Assembly: GCA_014885115.2 (NCBI GenBank)
Contig: WKLE02002899.1
Span: 1,399 to 15,934 of the forward strand
Direction: 5' to 3'
DNA length: 14,536 bases
From: Asterionellopsis glacialis
Taxonomy: Eukaryota > Bacillariophyta > Plagiogrammaphyceae > Rhaphoneidales > Asterionellopsidaceae
The position numbers were made by a program, and so were the translations under genes. Shown in pieces: positions 1 to 7,870 of this stretch (its first letter is position 1; each line of letters starts with the position of its first letter). The notes beneath the pieces are model-generated. The model was not told the origin of the DNA, did not search any database, and worked only from the letters and a program-made list of their open reading frames with translations.

Positions 1-1
1 T

Positions 2-2626
2 GACTTTGTATATGGTGACGATATTTCTCAGTCCGTCCTTGATGATATTGAGGCTGACTTTGATGCATTACGGACGGCAGGAGTGAAAGCTGTCCTACGA
101 TTTGCCTACGTGAACAATAATGATGACCCATCTGCGTCCACGGAACCCCCCAAAGATAAAATCCTTTCTCATATTGCGCAATTGGCACCAATCTTGACAG
201 CAAATCAAGATGCCATCATTGCAGTCCAAGCTGGATTTATTGGTCCGTGGGGAGAGTGGCACTCTTCCACTCATTTTGATGATGATTCGGAAGGAAAAGG
301 TGAAATTGTAGCAGCATTGTTAGATGCTTTACCTGACAGGATCGTCCAAATTCGTACACCATTGCAAAAACAAACATTGTACGAGACAACAGTACTTCCA
401 GAACCTACCACGGGGTATGTCTTGAGTGGCGACTTTGAAGGATCCAACGTTGCATCCAATTGGAATGCACATATGAATGGATACTCAATTACAAGTGATG
501 AAGCTCATACTGGTTCACACAGTATTGTGGTTACCAATGGGGGGGCTCAACAACAAATATACCTTAAAAATAGTGAGGGAGGTCCCGGCTCAACCATCGA
601 AATTTCAGGATATTCCAAGAGCGTGGGTACGTCCGTTGCGATGGGAGGTGACTATTCCATTTATGCCGACGTAAAATACAGGGACGGGTCGTATCTTTAT
701 GGACAGATAGCTACCTTTGCTGGTGGTACATCTACCAATTGGGAAAAAGCCGAATATTCTTTTGTTGTACCTCAAGGAAAGACTGCCAGCGATATTAGTC
801 TGTACGCCATGTACCGGAATGATAATGCTGGAGGACAAGCATACTTTGATGATATCCAAGTTAAGGTATATGGTCCTGCAATTTCAACTGGGGGGGGGGC
901 TTTGGACTCTACAAGTGCCTACGATGGTAGTCACATTGCTAGGACAGGGCATCATAATGACTGTTTCCTTGCCAGTGACACCGATTTCGGAACCTACACA
1001 AACCCCAACGGAGACGAGTACCCGTACCTCTCACAAGATACTATGTACACAGCTATGGGTGGAGAAACTTGTAATGAAAATGCTCCTCGGTCTGAATGCA
1101 CCACCGCTCTTTCCGAGTTAGAACTCTTTCACTACTCCTACTTGAATAGCGGGTACAATGAAGACGTATTACAAAGCTGGTCATTAGGTGGGTGTATGGA
1201 AGAAGTTACAGCCAAACTTGGATATCGTTTGGTATTGCAGACTGGTACCTTTCCCATCAACCTCGAACCTGGTGGAAACCTCCCTTACGACATTCTTCTT
1301 CAGAATGTGGGATACGCTTCTCCCATTAATCCCAAGCGAGTTCAGCTCGTATTGAGAGAGTCTGCATCTGGTACTATTTGTGCCGCTACAGATACTAGCA
1401 CAGATGTTCGGACATGGTACGGAGGTGGCGGATCGCATACATTACAGGGGGTGGCTGTTCTTCCTCAAGACATTGCACCTGGTACTTATGACCTGTATCT
1501 CAATATCGCAGACTCCACTGATGCCCTAAAGACCAGATTGGAGTTCAAGGTAGGCGTTGCCAACAGTGGTGATTTGAACGAGGTTGATACTGGATTGATT
1601 GATCTTCAGCACTCTATCCAAGTAGTCACAAGTGGTGGATCTAGTTTTCCACCACAACAGAGTGGATTTATGCACGATATGCTTTGTGGTGTTGAAAGTG
1701 AGATCGTGCCACCAACTCCACCGGCTACCGATCCGGACTCGTACGTTACAAATGGCAGCTTCGAAGGCTCTCCGTCGTTGGACTGGACCCCGTATATGGA
1801 CGGATATGAGGAGATTACTGGAGATACACACAGTGGAGCCAAGAGTATTGCTGTGACAAATGGAGGGGCGAAGCAAAGCGTATACGTAGACGCTCCTAAG
1901 GGCTCTACAATCACTCTATCAGGTTTCTCGAAGGCATCAGGTGTGACACCAAATCTCGGAAGCGACTATAGCATCTACGCTGATGTCAAATATATGGATG
2001 GATCATACTTATGGGGTCAAAGAGCTGAATTTTCAGGTACATCGACCGCTTGGACATATTCTGATTACTCCTTTGAAGCCACCAAAGCTGTAGAGAAGCT
2101 CAATCTTTATGCCCTGTACAGAAATGACCCTGCCAATGGTTTGGCGCTATTTGATGATATAGTTGTACTTGTAGAGCAACCGCTTGTAATGAATGGTGGT
2201 TTTGAAGGAGATGTCAGTGCTGATTGGAGCGCATTTTCAAATGGGTATTCTGTCAGCACTAACGAGGCATACAATGGAGATCAGAGCGTCCTTGTCACTA
2301 ACGGTGCTGCGCGGCAATGGGTAAGCTTGAACGCAGAGTCTGGTTCAAGTATTACTCTATCGGGATACTCCAAAGCAGTAGGAACGTCTGTTAATCTGTG
2401 GAGTGACTACTCGGTTTACGCAGATGTTACCTATGATGACAACACCTACCTCTGGGGCCAGGTGGCAATGTTCACAGGTGGAACCAGTGATTGGGAATTC
2501 GCCGAAAAAACATTCGTAGTGCCAGCTGGCAAGACTGTCATTGGTATGACTATTTATACTATGTATAGAAATGATTCAGCGGGGGGATCAGCTTATTTTG
2601 ATGACATAAAAGTGAATGTAAACTAA
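2..2626 (+). CDS. DUF4874/DUF4832-type protein with three CBM4/9-like modules, N-terminus outside window
   Basis: The frame is open from base 2 to the TAA at 2624-2626 (874 residues visible). The GTG at 83 is only an internal codon, so the true start lies upstream of the window. The first part resembles DUF4874: 'GVKAVLRFAY' near 80-112, then 'GFIGPWGEWH' near 232-261. From about 928 it resembles DUF4832: 'RTGHHNDCFLASDTDFGTY', 'YLSQDTMYTAMGG', 'FHYSYLNSGY', then a beta-rich stretch to about 1630. These families are known from bacteria, fungi and algae and have a glycosidase-like look, but I know of no proven reaction. Three modules of about 150 residues (about 416-877, 1739-2182, 2183-2623) have the N-x-x-FEG start and FDDI end of CBM4/9-type sugar-binding domains. 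No membrane segment is visible after them. Secretion and polysaccharide binding are inferred. No introns are visible. Confidence 0.85.
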   Translation, partial: DFVYGDDISQSVLDDIEADFDALRTAGVKAVLRFAYVNNNDDPSASTEPPKDKILSHIAQLAPILTANQDAIIAVQAGFIGPWGEWHSSTHFDDDSEGKGEIVAALLDALPDRIVQIRTPLQKQTLYETTVLPEPTTGYVLSGDFEGSNVASNWNAHMNGYSITSDEAHTGSHSIVVTNGGAQQQIYLKNSEGGPGSTIEISGYSKSVGTSVAMGGDYSIYADVKYRDGSYLYGQIATFAGGTSTNWEKAEYSFVVPQGKTASDISLYAMYRNDNAGGQAYFDDIQVKVYGPAISTGGGALDSTSAYDGSHIARTGHHNDCFLASDTDFGTYTNPNGDEYPYLSQDTMYTAMGGETCNENAPRSECTTALSELELFHYSYLNSGYNEDVLQSWSLGGCMEEVTAKLGYRLVLQTGTFPINLEPGGNLPYDILLQNVGYASPINPKRVQLVLRESASGTICAATDTSTDVRTWYGGGGSHTLQGVAVLPQDIAPGTYDLYLNIADSTDALKTRLEFKVGVANSGDLNEVDTGLIDLQHSIQVVTSGGSSFPPQQSGFMHDMLCGVESEIVPPTPPATDPDSYVTNGSFEGSPSLDWTPYMDGYEEITGDTHSGAKSIAVTNGGAKQSVYVDAPKGSTITLSGFSKASGVTPNLGSDYSIYADVKYMDGSYLWGQRAEFSGTSTAWTYSDYSFEATKAVEKLNLYALYRNDPANGLALFDDIVVLVEQPLVMNGGFEGDVSADWSAFSNGYSVSTNEAYNGDQSVLVTNGAARQWVSLNAESGSSITLSGYSKAVGTSVNLWSDYSVYADVTYDDNTYLWGQVAMFTGGTSDWEFAEKTFVVPAGKTVIGMTIYTMYRNDSAGGSAYFDDIKVNVN
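416..877 (+). repeat. CBM4/9-like module, copy 1 (between the DUF4874 and DUF4832 parts)
   Basis: The encoded segment starts 'YVLSGDFEGSNV', has 'DYSIYADVKYRDGSYLYGQ' and 'LYAMYRND' in the middle, and ends 'AYFDDIQVKV'. It matches copies 2 and 3 along its whole length at the protein level. Silent positions differ widely, so the duplication is not recent. It sits between the RIVQIRTP segment of the first domain and the RTGHHNDCF segment of the second. A glycine stretch coded by a run of ten G bases follows it. Confidence 0.8.
1739..2182 (+). repeat. CBM4/9-like module, copy 2
   Basis: The encoded segment starts 'YVTNGSFEGSPSLDW' and has 'DYSIYADVKYMDGSYLWGQ' and 'LYALYRND', ending 'ALFDDIVVLV'. 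It follows a Pro/Thr-rich linker at about 1705-1738, a usual hinge before a binding module. It is closest to copy 1 in the YADVKY block. Confidence 0.8.
2183..2623 (+). repeat. CBM4/9-like module, copy 3 (C-terminal)
   Basis: The encoded segment starts 'LVMNGGFEGDVSADW', has 'DYSVYADVTYDDNTYLWGQ' and 'IYTMYRND', and ends 'AYFDDIKVNVN' at the stop codon. It directly abuts copy 2 with no linker. Its 'SGYSKAVGTSVNL' block is closer to copy 1 than to copy 2. Confidence 0.8.
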
Positions 2627-2659
2627 GCAATGCATTATAGCCTACGGAAAGTGAAATAA

Positions 2660-2696
2660 CCCCCCCCTCTCTCTCTCACACACACACACACACACA
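2660..2696. repeat. Compound microsatellite C8-(TC)n-(CA)10
   Basis: Eight C bases are followed by about five TC units and then ten CA units. It begins 33 bases after the stop codon of the DUF4832 gene, so it probably lies in that gene's 3' untranslated region. The length is likely to vary between alleles. Confidence 0.95.
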
Positions 2697-3205
2697 GAGG
2701 TACAATGCATAATCTTAGCAAGTTATGGAAAAATTCAACAGACATTTGCATGATTAATTGATATTGGTAGCTTTGGCAGTTGAAAGCCCTTTTCCCCATT
2801 TTGCAGTTCAGACTCGTCAGTAGTCTCTACGTGCGGGTATTTGGAGAGACTTTTAGAGCATTGTACGATGAATGATGACAAAATAGTCGTATCACTACCA
2901 TTGAGAACACTTGTACCATCACCAATAGCATAAACATCTTTCATCAGGTTCCATGCACATAAACTTCAAAACTTTCGCTTTTTATAGTGAAACAAAATTG
3001 ATATATATAGTTGTCATCGGGAAAGACGATGTAGGGAATAAAAACAACGTCACTTAATGTAATTGGGTTCCCATTGATATACGCTTGACATCATGGCATG
3101 TAAGTCCACCATCATTTGGACATAAGTTATTTGGATTCCTTCCTGTCTTGGTACCGTTATATGGTAGTATACCCGTATTAGCATGTCTACCTACCATTGT
3201 ATGCC
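2697..3205. other. Gene-free spacer
   Basis: I see no supportable gene here. A 69-codon minus-strand frame (2735-2944) lacks convincing homology and a second exon. The part nearest 3206 could be further decayed sequence of the dehydrogenase copy downstream, but I could not match it. Confidence 0.5.
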
Positions 3206-4333
3206 ATGGGTAAGAAAAAAGCTAAATTAGCTTTTCCACAATTATCAGAAAAAGATGTGAAGTATTGATCAGTCTTTAACGAAGCACAAGATAATGATGC
3301 CAGGACAAATATTGCTGCATTGACTTCTCAGCAACAGAACATGGTGCTCATATTGCAAATTATGTAGAAGTTATAGATCTTATTCCACATCCCAAAAAAG
3401 CTGACAAAGTTTTAGGTGTTACAATTGTGGATCGTCAAACTGGTGATAAATTCGATATTCACGGAAATAAAATTGTATTCGTTAGTGGTCCATTTACAGA
3501 TATGTTACGTCAAATGGAACACAAACAAGCAAAGAAAGGTGGCAGTGATGATAGCGATTCCACAACTACAACAACAAAGCCATCAGCATCCGAAGTTACT
3601 ATGACACCAGCAGTTCGTGGCGCAGCTGGTACACATTTAGTTCTTCCTGGATGTTATTGTCCTGATAATATGGGATTGTTAGATCATAATACATCAGATG
3701 GACGATTCCTCTTCTTTTTACCATGTGAGAAACATACATTGGTGGGTACAACGGATACCAAAAAATGCACCACCGGAAGATGAAGTTCAATGGCTATTAA
3801 ATGAATGCTGTAAATCTCTATCGGATGGCTTGGTGGTACGTCGATCAGATGTACTGAGTGCCTGGGTAAGGTGGTGCCCATTAGCTGTAGATCCACACTT
3901 GCCTCCTGGTGCACCTGTTTCGCGTGATCATGTCATCAAGGCAAAACAAATCATGGTGGCACGAAAGTTTGTTGAATCGTATGTATGATGGATCCCCAAG
4001 AAGGTCGGTGCAAGTTTGCGTGAGGCACCATATACAGATTTAAAAGATATATTCCAAGCTATTGATCGTGATTGTAATGGATTATTGGATCGAATAGAAT
4101 TAGGTGAACTAGCGGAAGCCTTTGGATTTTCATTATCCAGTGAAGAACTTGATGAAGCATTCGGTGAAATGGACACAAATCAAAATGGATGTGTATCACT
4201 CCAATCCTTCGAGACATCATGGAATCTTGCTGGTGATAGTTCCTTCCATCGTCGTCTTTCTGCCGAACTTAGTTTAGGTGCCACGAAAGCTAAAGATATA
4301 CGTACTATGGGTGGAGGCGTCTTTTTAGGGTAG
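3206..4333 (+). pseudogene. Decayed FAD-dependent (mitochondrial) glycerol-3-phosphate dehydrogenase with EF-hand tail
   Basis: The intact enzyme oxidises glycerol-3-phosphate to dihydroxyacetone phosphate and passes electrons to ubiquinone at the mitochondrial inner membrane. Family blocks are found in order: 'GKKKAKLAFPQL' (3209 on), 'NDARTNIA', 'HGAHIANYVEV' (3340 on), 'GPFTDMLRQM', 'GTHLVLPGCYCPDNMGLLD', 'SDGRFLFFLPCEKHTLVGTT', 'RRSDVLSAW', 'DPHLPPGAPVSRDHVI', then a C-terminal calcium-binding region (4016-4333). Breaks: an in-frame TGA at 3266-3268, a frameshift near 3325-3340 (frame 2 to 1), another near 3765-3775 (frame 1 to 2), and a TGA at 3986-3988 in the same frame as the tail. The N-terminal FAD-binding half is absent, and a long segment after SRDHVI is deleted. 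A Ser/Thr/Lys-rich stretch at about 3520-3600 looks like a lineage insertion. The first EF loop 'DRDCNGLLDRIE' is complete; the second ('DTNQNGCVSLQS') ends in Ser instead of Glu. No introns were seen. Non-functional as this enzyme with high confidence. Confidence 0.9.
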
Positions 4334-4623
4334 ATGACTAGTGCCGCATGCAGAGTTGGTGAAAAGCGAGTACGGTCTATGGCTTGCGCAGTTTGCAGTC
4401 CACTACTTTACTAGGATTGTGCAGGGGGGAAGATCTCATTCAACGGTTTTAAAGCCTTTTATTCAGTTGCGTGTCTGAAATGACAGAGTTATCAGAGAAG
4501 AATCTGTGAGCTACAGTACTTAATATAAAGTACTATTGTAATTTCTTTGTTAGCCATGTTTTTTCTGTTTTCTCTAAAATATTATTATTGTTCACATTGT
4601 ATGATGGTTATCATATGTAATCT
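4334..4623. other. Spacer, 3' ends of pseudogene and ARM-like gene
   Basis: There is no gene. The minus-strand ARM-like gene ends at 4624, so its 3' untranslated region and polyadenylation site should lie here. The only structure seen is the inverted repeat at 4515-4534. Confidence 0.5.
4515..4534. repeat. Inverted repeat, 7-bp arms
   Basis: AGTACTT (4515-4521) and AAGTACT (4528-4534) are separated by AATATA. In the minus-strand transcript it would form a hairpin about 90 bases after the ARM-like stop codon. It may affect 3' end formation, but in AT-rich DNA this can also occur by chance. Confidence 0.5.
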
Positions 4624-6825
4624 CTATAATTGTGGCACAAGTTTAAGGATAATTGTTTTGGCTTCATCTTTAGTATTCCCCGTCGGTGAAGCCAATGCAA
4701 CATTAACAAGTGCTGTCAACAATGCATCATGTTCTGCCATTGGACGCATATTTTCTTCTGTTTCTACAAGATTTATTACAACCTGTAATGCATTTAACCT
4801 TGATTCTTCAAAGTCAGGACCATCCATTGTCAAAAGTGTCGAAAGTGAATTCAATACAGATTCACAGCATGTCAACAATCGTTTGACTGTAGTTGCTGTT
4901 GACCTGCATTTCTCATCATTGTTCATTAATATAGAAAAGAATTGTGAAAAACAAATTTGAGCTTCCTGATCTTTGTTTTCTCTAACAAGTCTTTCTAAAG
5001 CTTGAAAGAAATTCTGTGAAAAGTTTGGTTGTGATGGCGAAGGTGACGATGATGTTGTGGTGGCGATTCCTGATATTCGTTTTGGCTGTGGCGGTGTTTC
5101 TGATGTTGTATGTTGGATACAGATTGTCAATGTCCTAAATGCTACAAGTGCAAACTTGTCTTCTGATGCTGTTTCCACAATATGCGATAGTGTCGTTAGA
5201 ACTTCTATTGGTACTACTACTTGACGGGCAACATGTCCAAGTGTTTCACAAGCTTGGATCTTTGTGACAAGATCAGAATCATTTTGAATCTTGTGAAGTA
5301 GAAAATTTACAAAGTTTTCAGCTTTTTGTAAAATTAGTTGAACAGGAGTGGCTGAAGCTGTTGTTATAGTACCAGTAGCGGCAGTAGCAGTACCATTTGT
5401 CAAACAACGCAATGTTCTCATAGCTCTTCGTCTACAATCTGTATCGATATCTTTCTCTGTAGCTTGTATCAAAGCCAGAATAATTTCACCATTATTGTAT
5501 GTCAAAAGATGATGCAAATTATCAGGAATTGTTGCTAAATTACCAAGTGCACTTGTAGCATTGCGCCTTGTTTTCGTTGTATTTGCACTTGCAGTAATAG
5601 TCCCAGTGCCACCACCATCTGTTGCAGTACTTGTTGTTGCTGCTGTCATTAACAAAATCAATACTTTTAAAATATCAAATGATGCACTCATTTGATAACT
5701 TGCTTTTCTTGATAATGCTAAATTCCAAAGTATCGCAGATACGTATTCTTTTCCCTTTATATGACACGCCTCTTGCTCCCTATTATTGTTATTTTTTGTA
5801 TTGATGGTTTTATTGTATTGTTGTTGTTGGAGGTTGTGGTGTGTTGATAATGATAAACATTGATTCGTTATCATTCTTACAAGTCCATCCACACCTAGTA
5901 TATGTGTTTTATCTTGTTCACTAGACCGGAATGATAAATCTTTAATCAAAGCAAGTCCTTCTAATCGAATTTCCTTCAAAGACAATGAAACTTGTTCTGT
6001 CGTTGATCTTGTTGTAGACGAACAAATCTCCACAATATATCGAAGAAGACACTTTTCGTTGGCATGAATCATATACTGTTTAGCAAGATCTAATTTTGAA
6101 AATACACGCAATAGTTGAATTGTTCTGTAGATGGCATCAGTCTGTGACTTTTCTATTATTTCATATCTTTGTTCGTCGTCGTCGTCATTACCACCACCAT
6201 TGTTGTTATTGTTGATACTGTCTTGTACATTGACGTTACTATCCATTGTTGTTGTTGAAGTGAAATTATCATGATGACCAGCAAGTATTTGTATTAGTAA
6301 TGGTATCAATTCACTTTGACCAATATCATAAAAAGAATGCTCTTGACGATCTGATGAACAACCATACAATACTGTTTTCAATGTATGGCATAGAGTCGTA
6401 ATTTCTCCATACAATGTTGCTGTTGTTTCACGAGAGGAGTGATGGCTATTATTAGTTGTATTCTTCTTTTGGAGTAATACATATCCAAGTTTTAAACATA
6501 ATGCATGTATTGCACCTGAATCATATTCATAATTATGCATCTGTGTATCGTTATGATGGAATGCTTGTGATGCAATATGTAATGCATGATGTCGTTGCGA
6601 TTGCGTAACGGCATGATTTATACCATCAATTATTTGTTTCACTGGCACACTACGATTATTTATTGGATAACCATTATTATTATTATGTTGATACTGATGA
6701 AGCTGTTGGTGATCATTATGACTTGTAATCACTTCATTCATCCCATGTCGGACATTGATTTCTAATGGTGGACGATCTAATCGATCGTGATGATCGTGTT
6801 GTGCCAACGTCTCATGATGAGCCAT
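4624..6825 (-). CDS. Armadillo-repeat-like helical scaffold protein, 733 aa
   Basis: It is a single uninterrupted frame from ATG (6823-6825) to stop at 4624-4626. The first 60 residues are rich in His, Asn and Gln and probably disordered. From about residue 100 on it is mostly amphipathic helices like ARM/HEAT repeats. The clearest are residues 358-378 ('KEYVSAILWNLALSRKA'), 420-455 ('RRNATSALGNLATIPDN' and following), 464-477 ('CRRRAMRTLRCLTNG'), 519-570 and 672-710. Low-complexity loops interrupt them: Asn/Asp at 205-218, Gln/Asn at 333-349, Thr/Ala/Gly at 395-416 and 478-492, and Ser/Pro at 590-600. Such inserts in loops are common in diatom proteins. There is no signal peptide, membrane segment or catalytic motif, so a cytosolic or nuclear protein-binding role is inferred. 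The partner is unknown. It is divergently transcribed from the protease gene, 2.6 kb away. Confidence 0.85.
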   Translation of the reverse strand: MAHHETLAQHDHHDRLDRPPLEINVRHGMNEVITSHNDHQQLHQYQHNNNNGYPINNRSVPVKQIIDGINHAVTQSQRHHALHIASQAFHHNDTQMHNYEYDSGAIHALCLKLGYVLLQKKNTTNNSHHSSRETTATLYGEITTLCHTLKTVLYGCSSDRQEHSFYDIGQSELIPLLIQILAGHHDNFTSTTTMDSNVNVQDSINNNNNGGGNDDDDEQRYEIIEKSQTDAIYRTIQLLRVFSKLDLAKQYMIHANEKCLLRYIVEICSSTTRSTTEQVSLSLKEIRLEGLALIKDLSFRSSEQDKTHILGVDGLVRMITNQCLSLSTHHNLQQQQYNKTINTKNNNNREQEACHIKGKEYVSAILWNLALSRKASYQMSASFDILKVLILLMTAATTSTATDGGGTGTITASANTTKTRRNATSALGNLATIPDNLHHLLTYNNGEIILALIQATEKDIDTDCRRRAMRTLRCLTNGTATAATGTITTASATPVQLILQKAENFVNFLLHKIQNDSDLVTKIQACETLGHVARQVVVPIEVLTTLSHIVETASEDKFALVAFRTLTICIQHTTSETPPQPKRISGIATTTSSSPSPSQPNFSQNFFQALERLVRENKDQEAQICFSQFFSILMNNDEKCRSTATTVKRLLTCCESVLNSLSTLLTMDGPDFEESRLNALQVVINLVETEENMRPMAEHDALLTALVNVALASPTGNTKDEAKTIILKLVPQL

Positions 6826-7162
6826 ATTGCTGATGAACTCTTTATGGGTTAAGTTTGTTGTGTTCGTCTTTGCACTTCAAAGGTAACAATGGCGTATACA
6901 CAGTCGACGAATCCACATACATGCAGATGGTACCTTTTGCACGAAAACTGCAACAGCGCACAGCCGCCTGTCTTGTCAGTAGGTTCCTGTAGAGTTGTTC
7001 TGGCTCTTTCGAGACACCGGGCAAGTCAGTATTTTTGAATTTTTTTCAAAAGTCCAGAAATCAAACGGTTTGGTGAAGAGCGATGCGCAGAAACTTCTTG
7101 AGCTGGTATATTTCACGTACATTCTATTATAAAAAATGTTTGTTGGGCGTTATGAGCTTACG
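6826..7162. other. Upstream region of the ARM-like gene
   Basis: This should hold the promoter and 5' leader of the minus-strand gene. A 60-codon minus-strand frame at 6842-7024 shows no recognisable domain and is not called. No clear core promoter motif was identified. Confidence 0.4.
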
Positions 7163-7286
7163 TGGTAAAATCGATAGTATACATTTTCATTGTTCTGTAC
7201 ATCATAATATTTCACACCATCTGACCCAGTAAATGGCCCTTTCTTAATTGATATTTGATGTCAATGATATAACCTCAACCGACAGA

Positions 7287-7441
7287 ATAGGCCTTTTAGC
7301 ACGGAAGAGAACAGACCATTTTGAGCAGAAGTGGGATGCGGATACTGTAAGAATTTTTGGCGATCACTGATGGGGAGTGGCTAACCATCACACGGTGCCC
7401 ATGACAATGTCACTCCTTGCTTTTCTTAAAAATCATCCTTT
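7287..7441 (+). repeat. Inverted repeat, left arm (Y)
   Basis: The reverse complement of 7721-7870 aligns along this arm. The best part is 7330-7441 against 7721-7836, with by-eye identity around 80-85% and short indels. The longest exact shared word is GCCCATGACAATGT (14 bases). The outer parts match as TAGGCCTTTTAGCACGGAAG against TAGACCTTTTTGCATGGAAG. Confidence 0.85.
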
Positions 7442-7470
7442 TTCGTCCTCTTTTAGTAATTATCAACCTC

Positions 7471-7487
7471 CGTTAATAAATTTAACG
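7471..7487. repeat. Small palindrome CGTTAA-N5-TTAACG
   Basis: Six-base perfect arms with a five-base AT loop lie inside repeat copy A, just inward of the Y arm. It has no counterpart in copy B, so it is probably incidental. Confidence 0.5.
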
Positions 7488-7600
7488 AAGTCATTTATTG
7501 AGTCAGATGGTGGAATAACTGCGAAAATAGTAAAATAATGTCTAATATCTAAAGCATGAGAAATTAACATGTAGAGAAGAAAAAAAACACGGCATAATTA

Positions 7601-7870
7601 TGGTGTAAATTGATAGTCTCCATTTTCATTATAATTTTTACATATTTCACATCATCTGACACAACGAATGTCTTTTTTATAATTGATATTTCATGTCAAT
7701 TACAACAAAGAAAGAATGATAAAGGATGATTGTTAAAAAAAGCAAGGAGTAACATTGTCATGGGCAACGTAGTGTGATAGTTAGCCGCTCCCCATTAATG
7801 ATCACCAAAAATTCAAATTCTTATCCGTATCCCACTTTGTCTGGCCTGCTTCCATGCAAAAAGGTCTATC
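7601..7870 (-). mobile_element. MITE-like foldback element, copy B (inverted, probably truncated)
   Basis: Copy B contains X (7601-7703, about 75-80% like 7163-7270 and in the same orientation) followed by Y in reverse (7721-7870). If X is the terminal inverted repeat of the element, this is the order expected for a reversed copy of A lacking its second terminal repeat, since nothing clearly like reversed X follows 7870. It has no coding capacity. The alternative reading is one large imperfect hairpin formed by inversion or duplication. Confidence 0.55.
7721..7870 (-). repeat. Inverted repeat, right arm (Y reversed)
   Basis: This is the partner of 7287-7441, and the centre of symmetry is near 7580. 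With X included, the two arms could form a hairpin of more than 250 bases per arm, interrupted by many mismatches. Confidence 0.85.

Larger units (their letters stand above)
7163..7560 (+). mobile_element. MITE-like foldback element, copy A
   Basis: It can be read as X-Y-X', where X (7163-7270) is about 100 bp, Y is about 7287-7441, and the right part (about 7452-7555) resembles X reversed but is strongly diverged (shared words such as GTCAGATG). Y recurs inverted at 7721-7870 and X recurs directly at 7601-7703. There is no open reading frame, so it would be non-autonomous. The outer ends and target duplication could not be fixed, and the right boundary is the least certain. Confidence 0.55.

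Noticed and set aside
2735..2944. Minus-strand 69-codon frame beginning with a DVYAIGDG-like stretch
   Set aside because: The short stretch resembles the GD motif of flavin disulphide/NADH dehydrogenases, but the rest has no family features and no neighbouring exon supports it.
3599..3914. Minus-strand frames across the dehydrogenase pseudogene
   Set aside because: They are antisense to clear glycerol-3-phosphate dehydrogenase blocks and show no domain of their own.
4547..4960. Plus-strand 137-codon frame at the 3' end of the ARM-like gene
   Set aside because: It is antisense to the conserved helical C-terminus of the 733-aa protein, and its composition is that of a shadow frame.
6842..7024. 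Minus-strand 60-codon frame just upstream of the ARM-like gene
   Set aside because: It has no recognisable domain, no splice link to the next gene was visible, and it probably lies in the promoter or leader.
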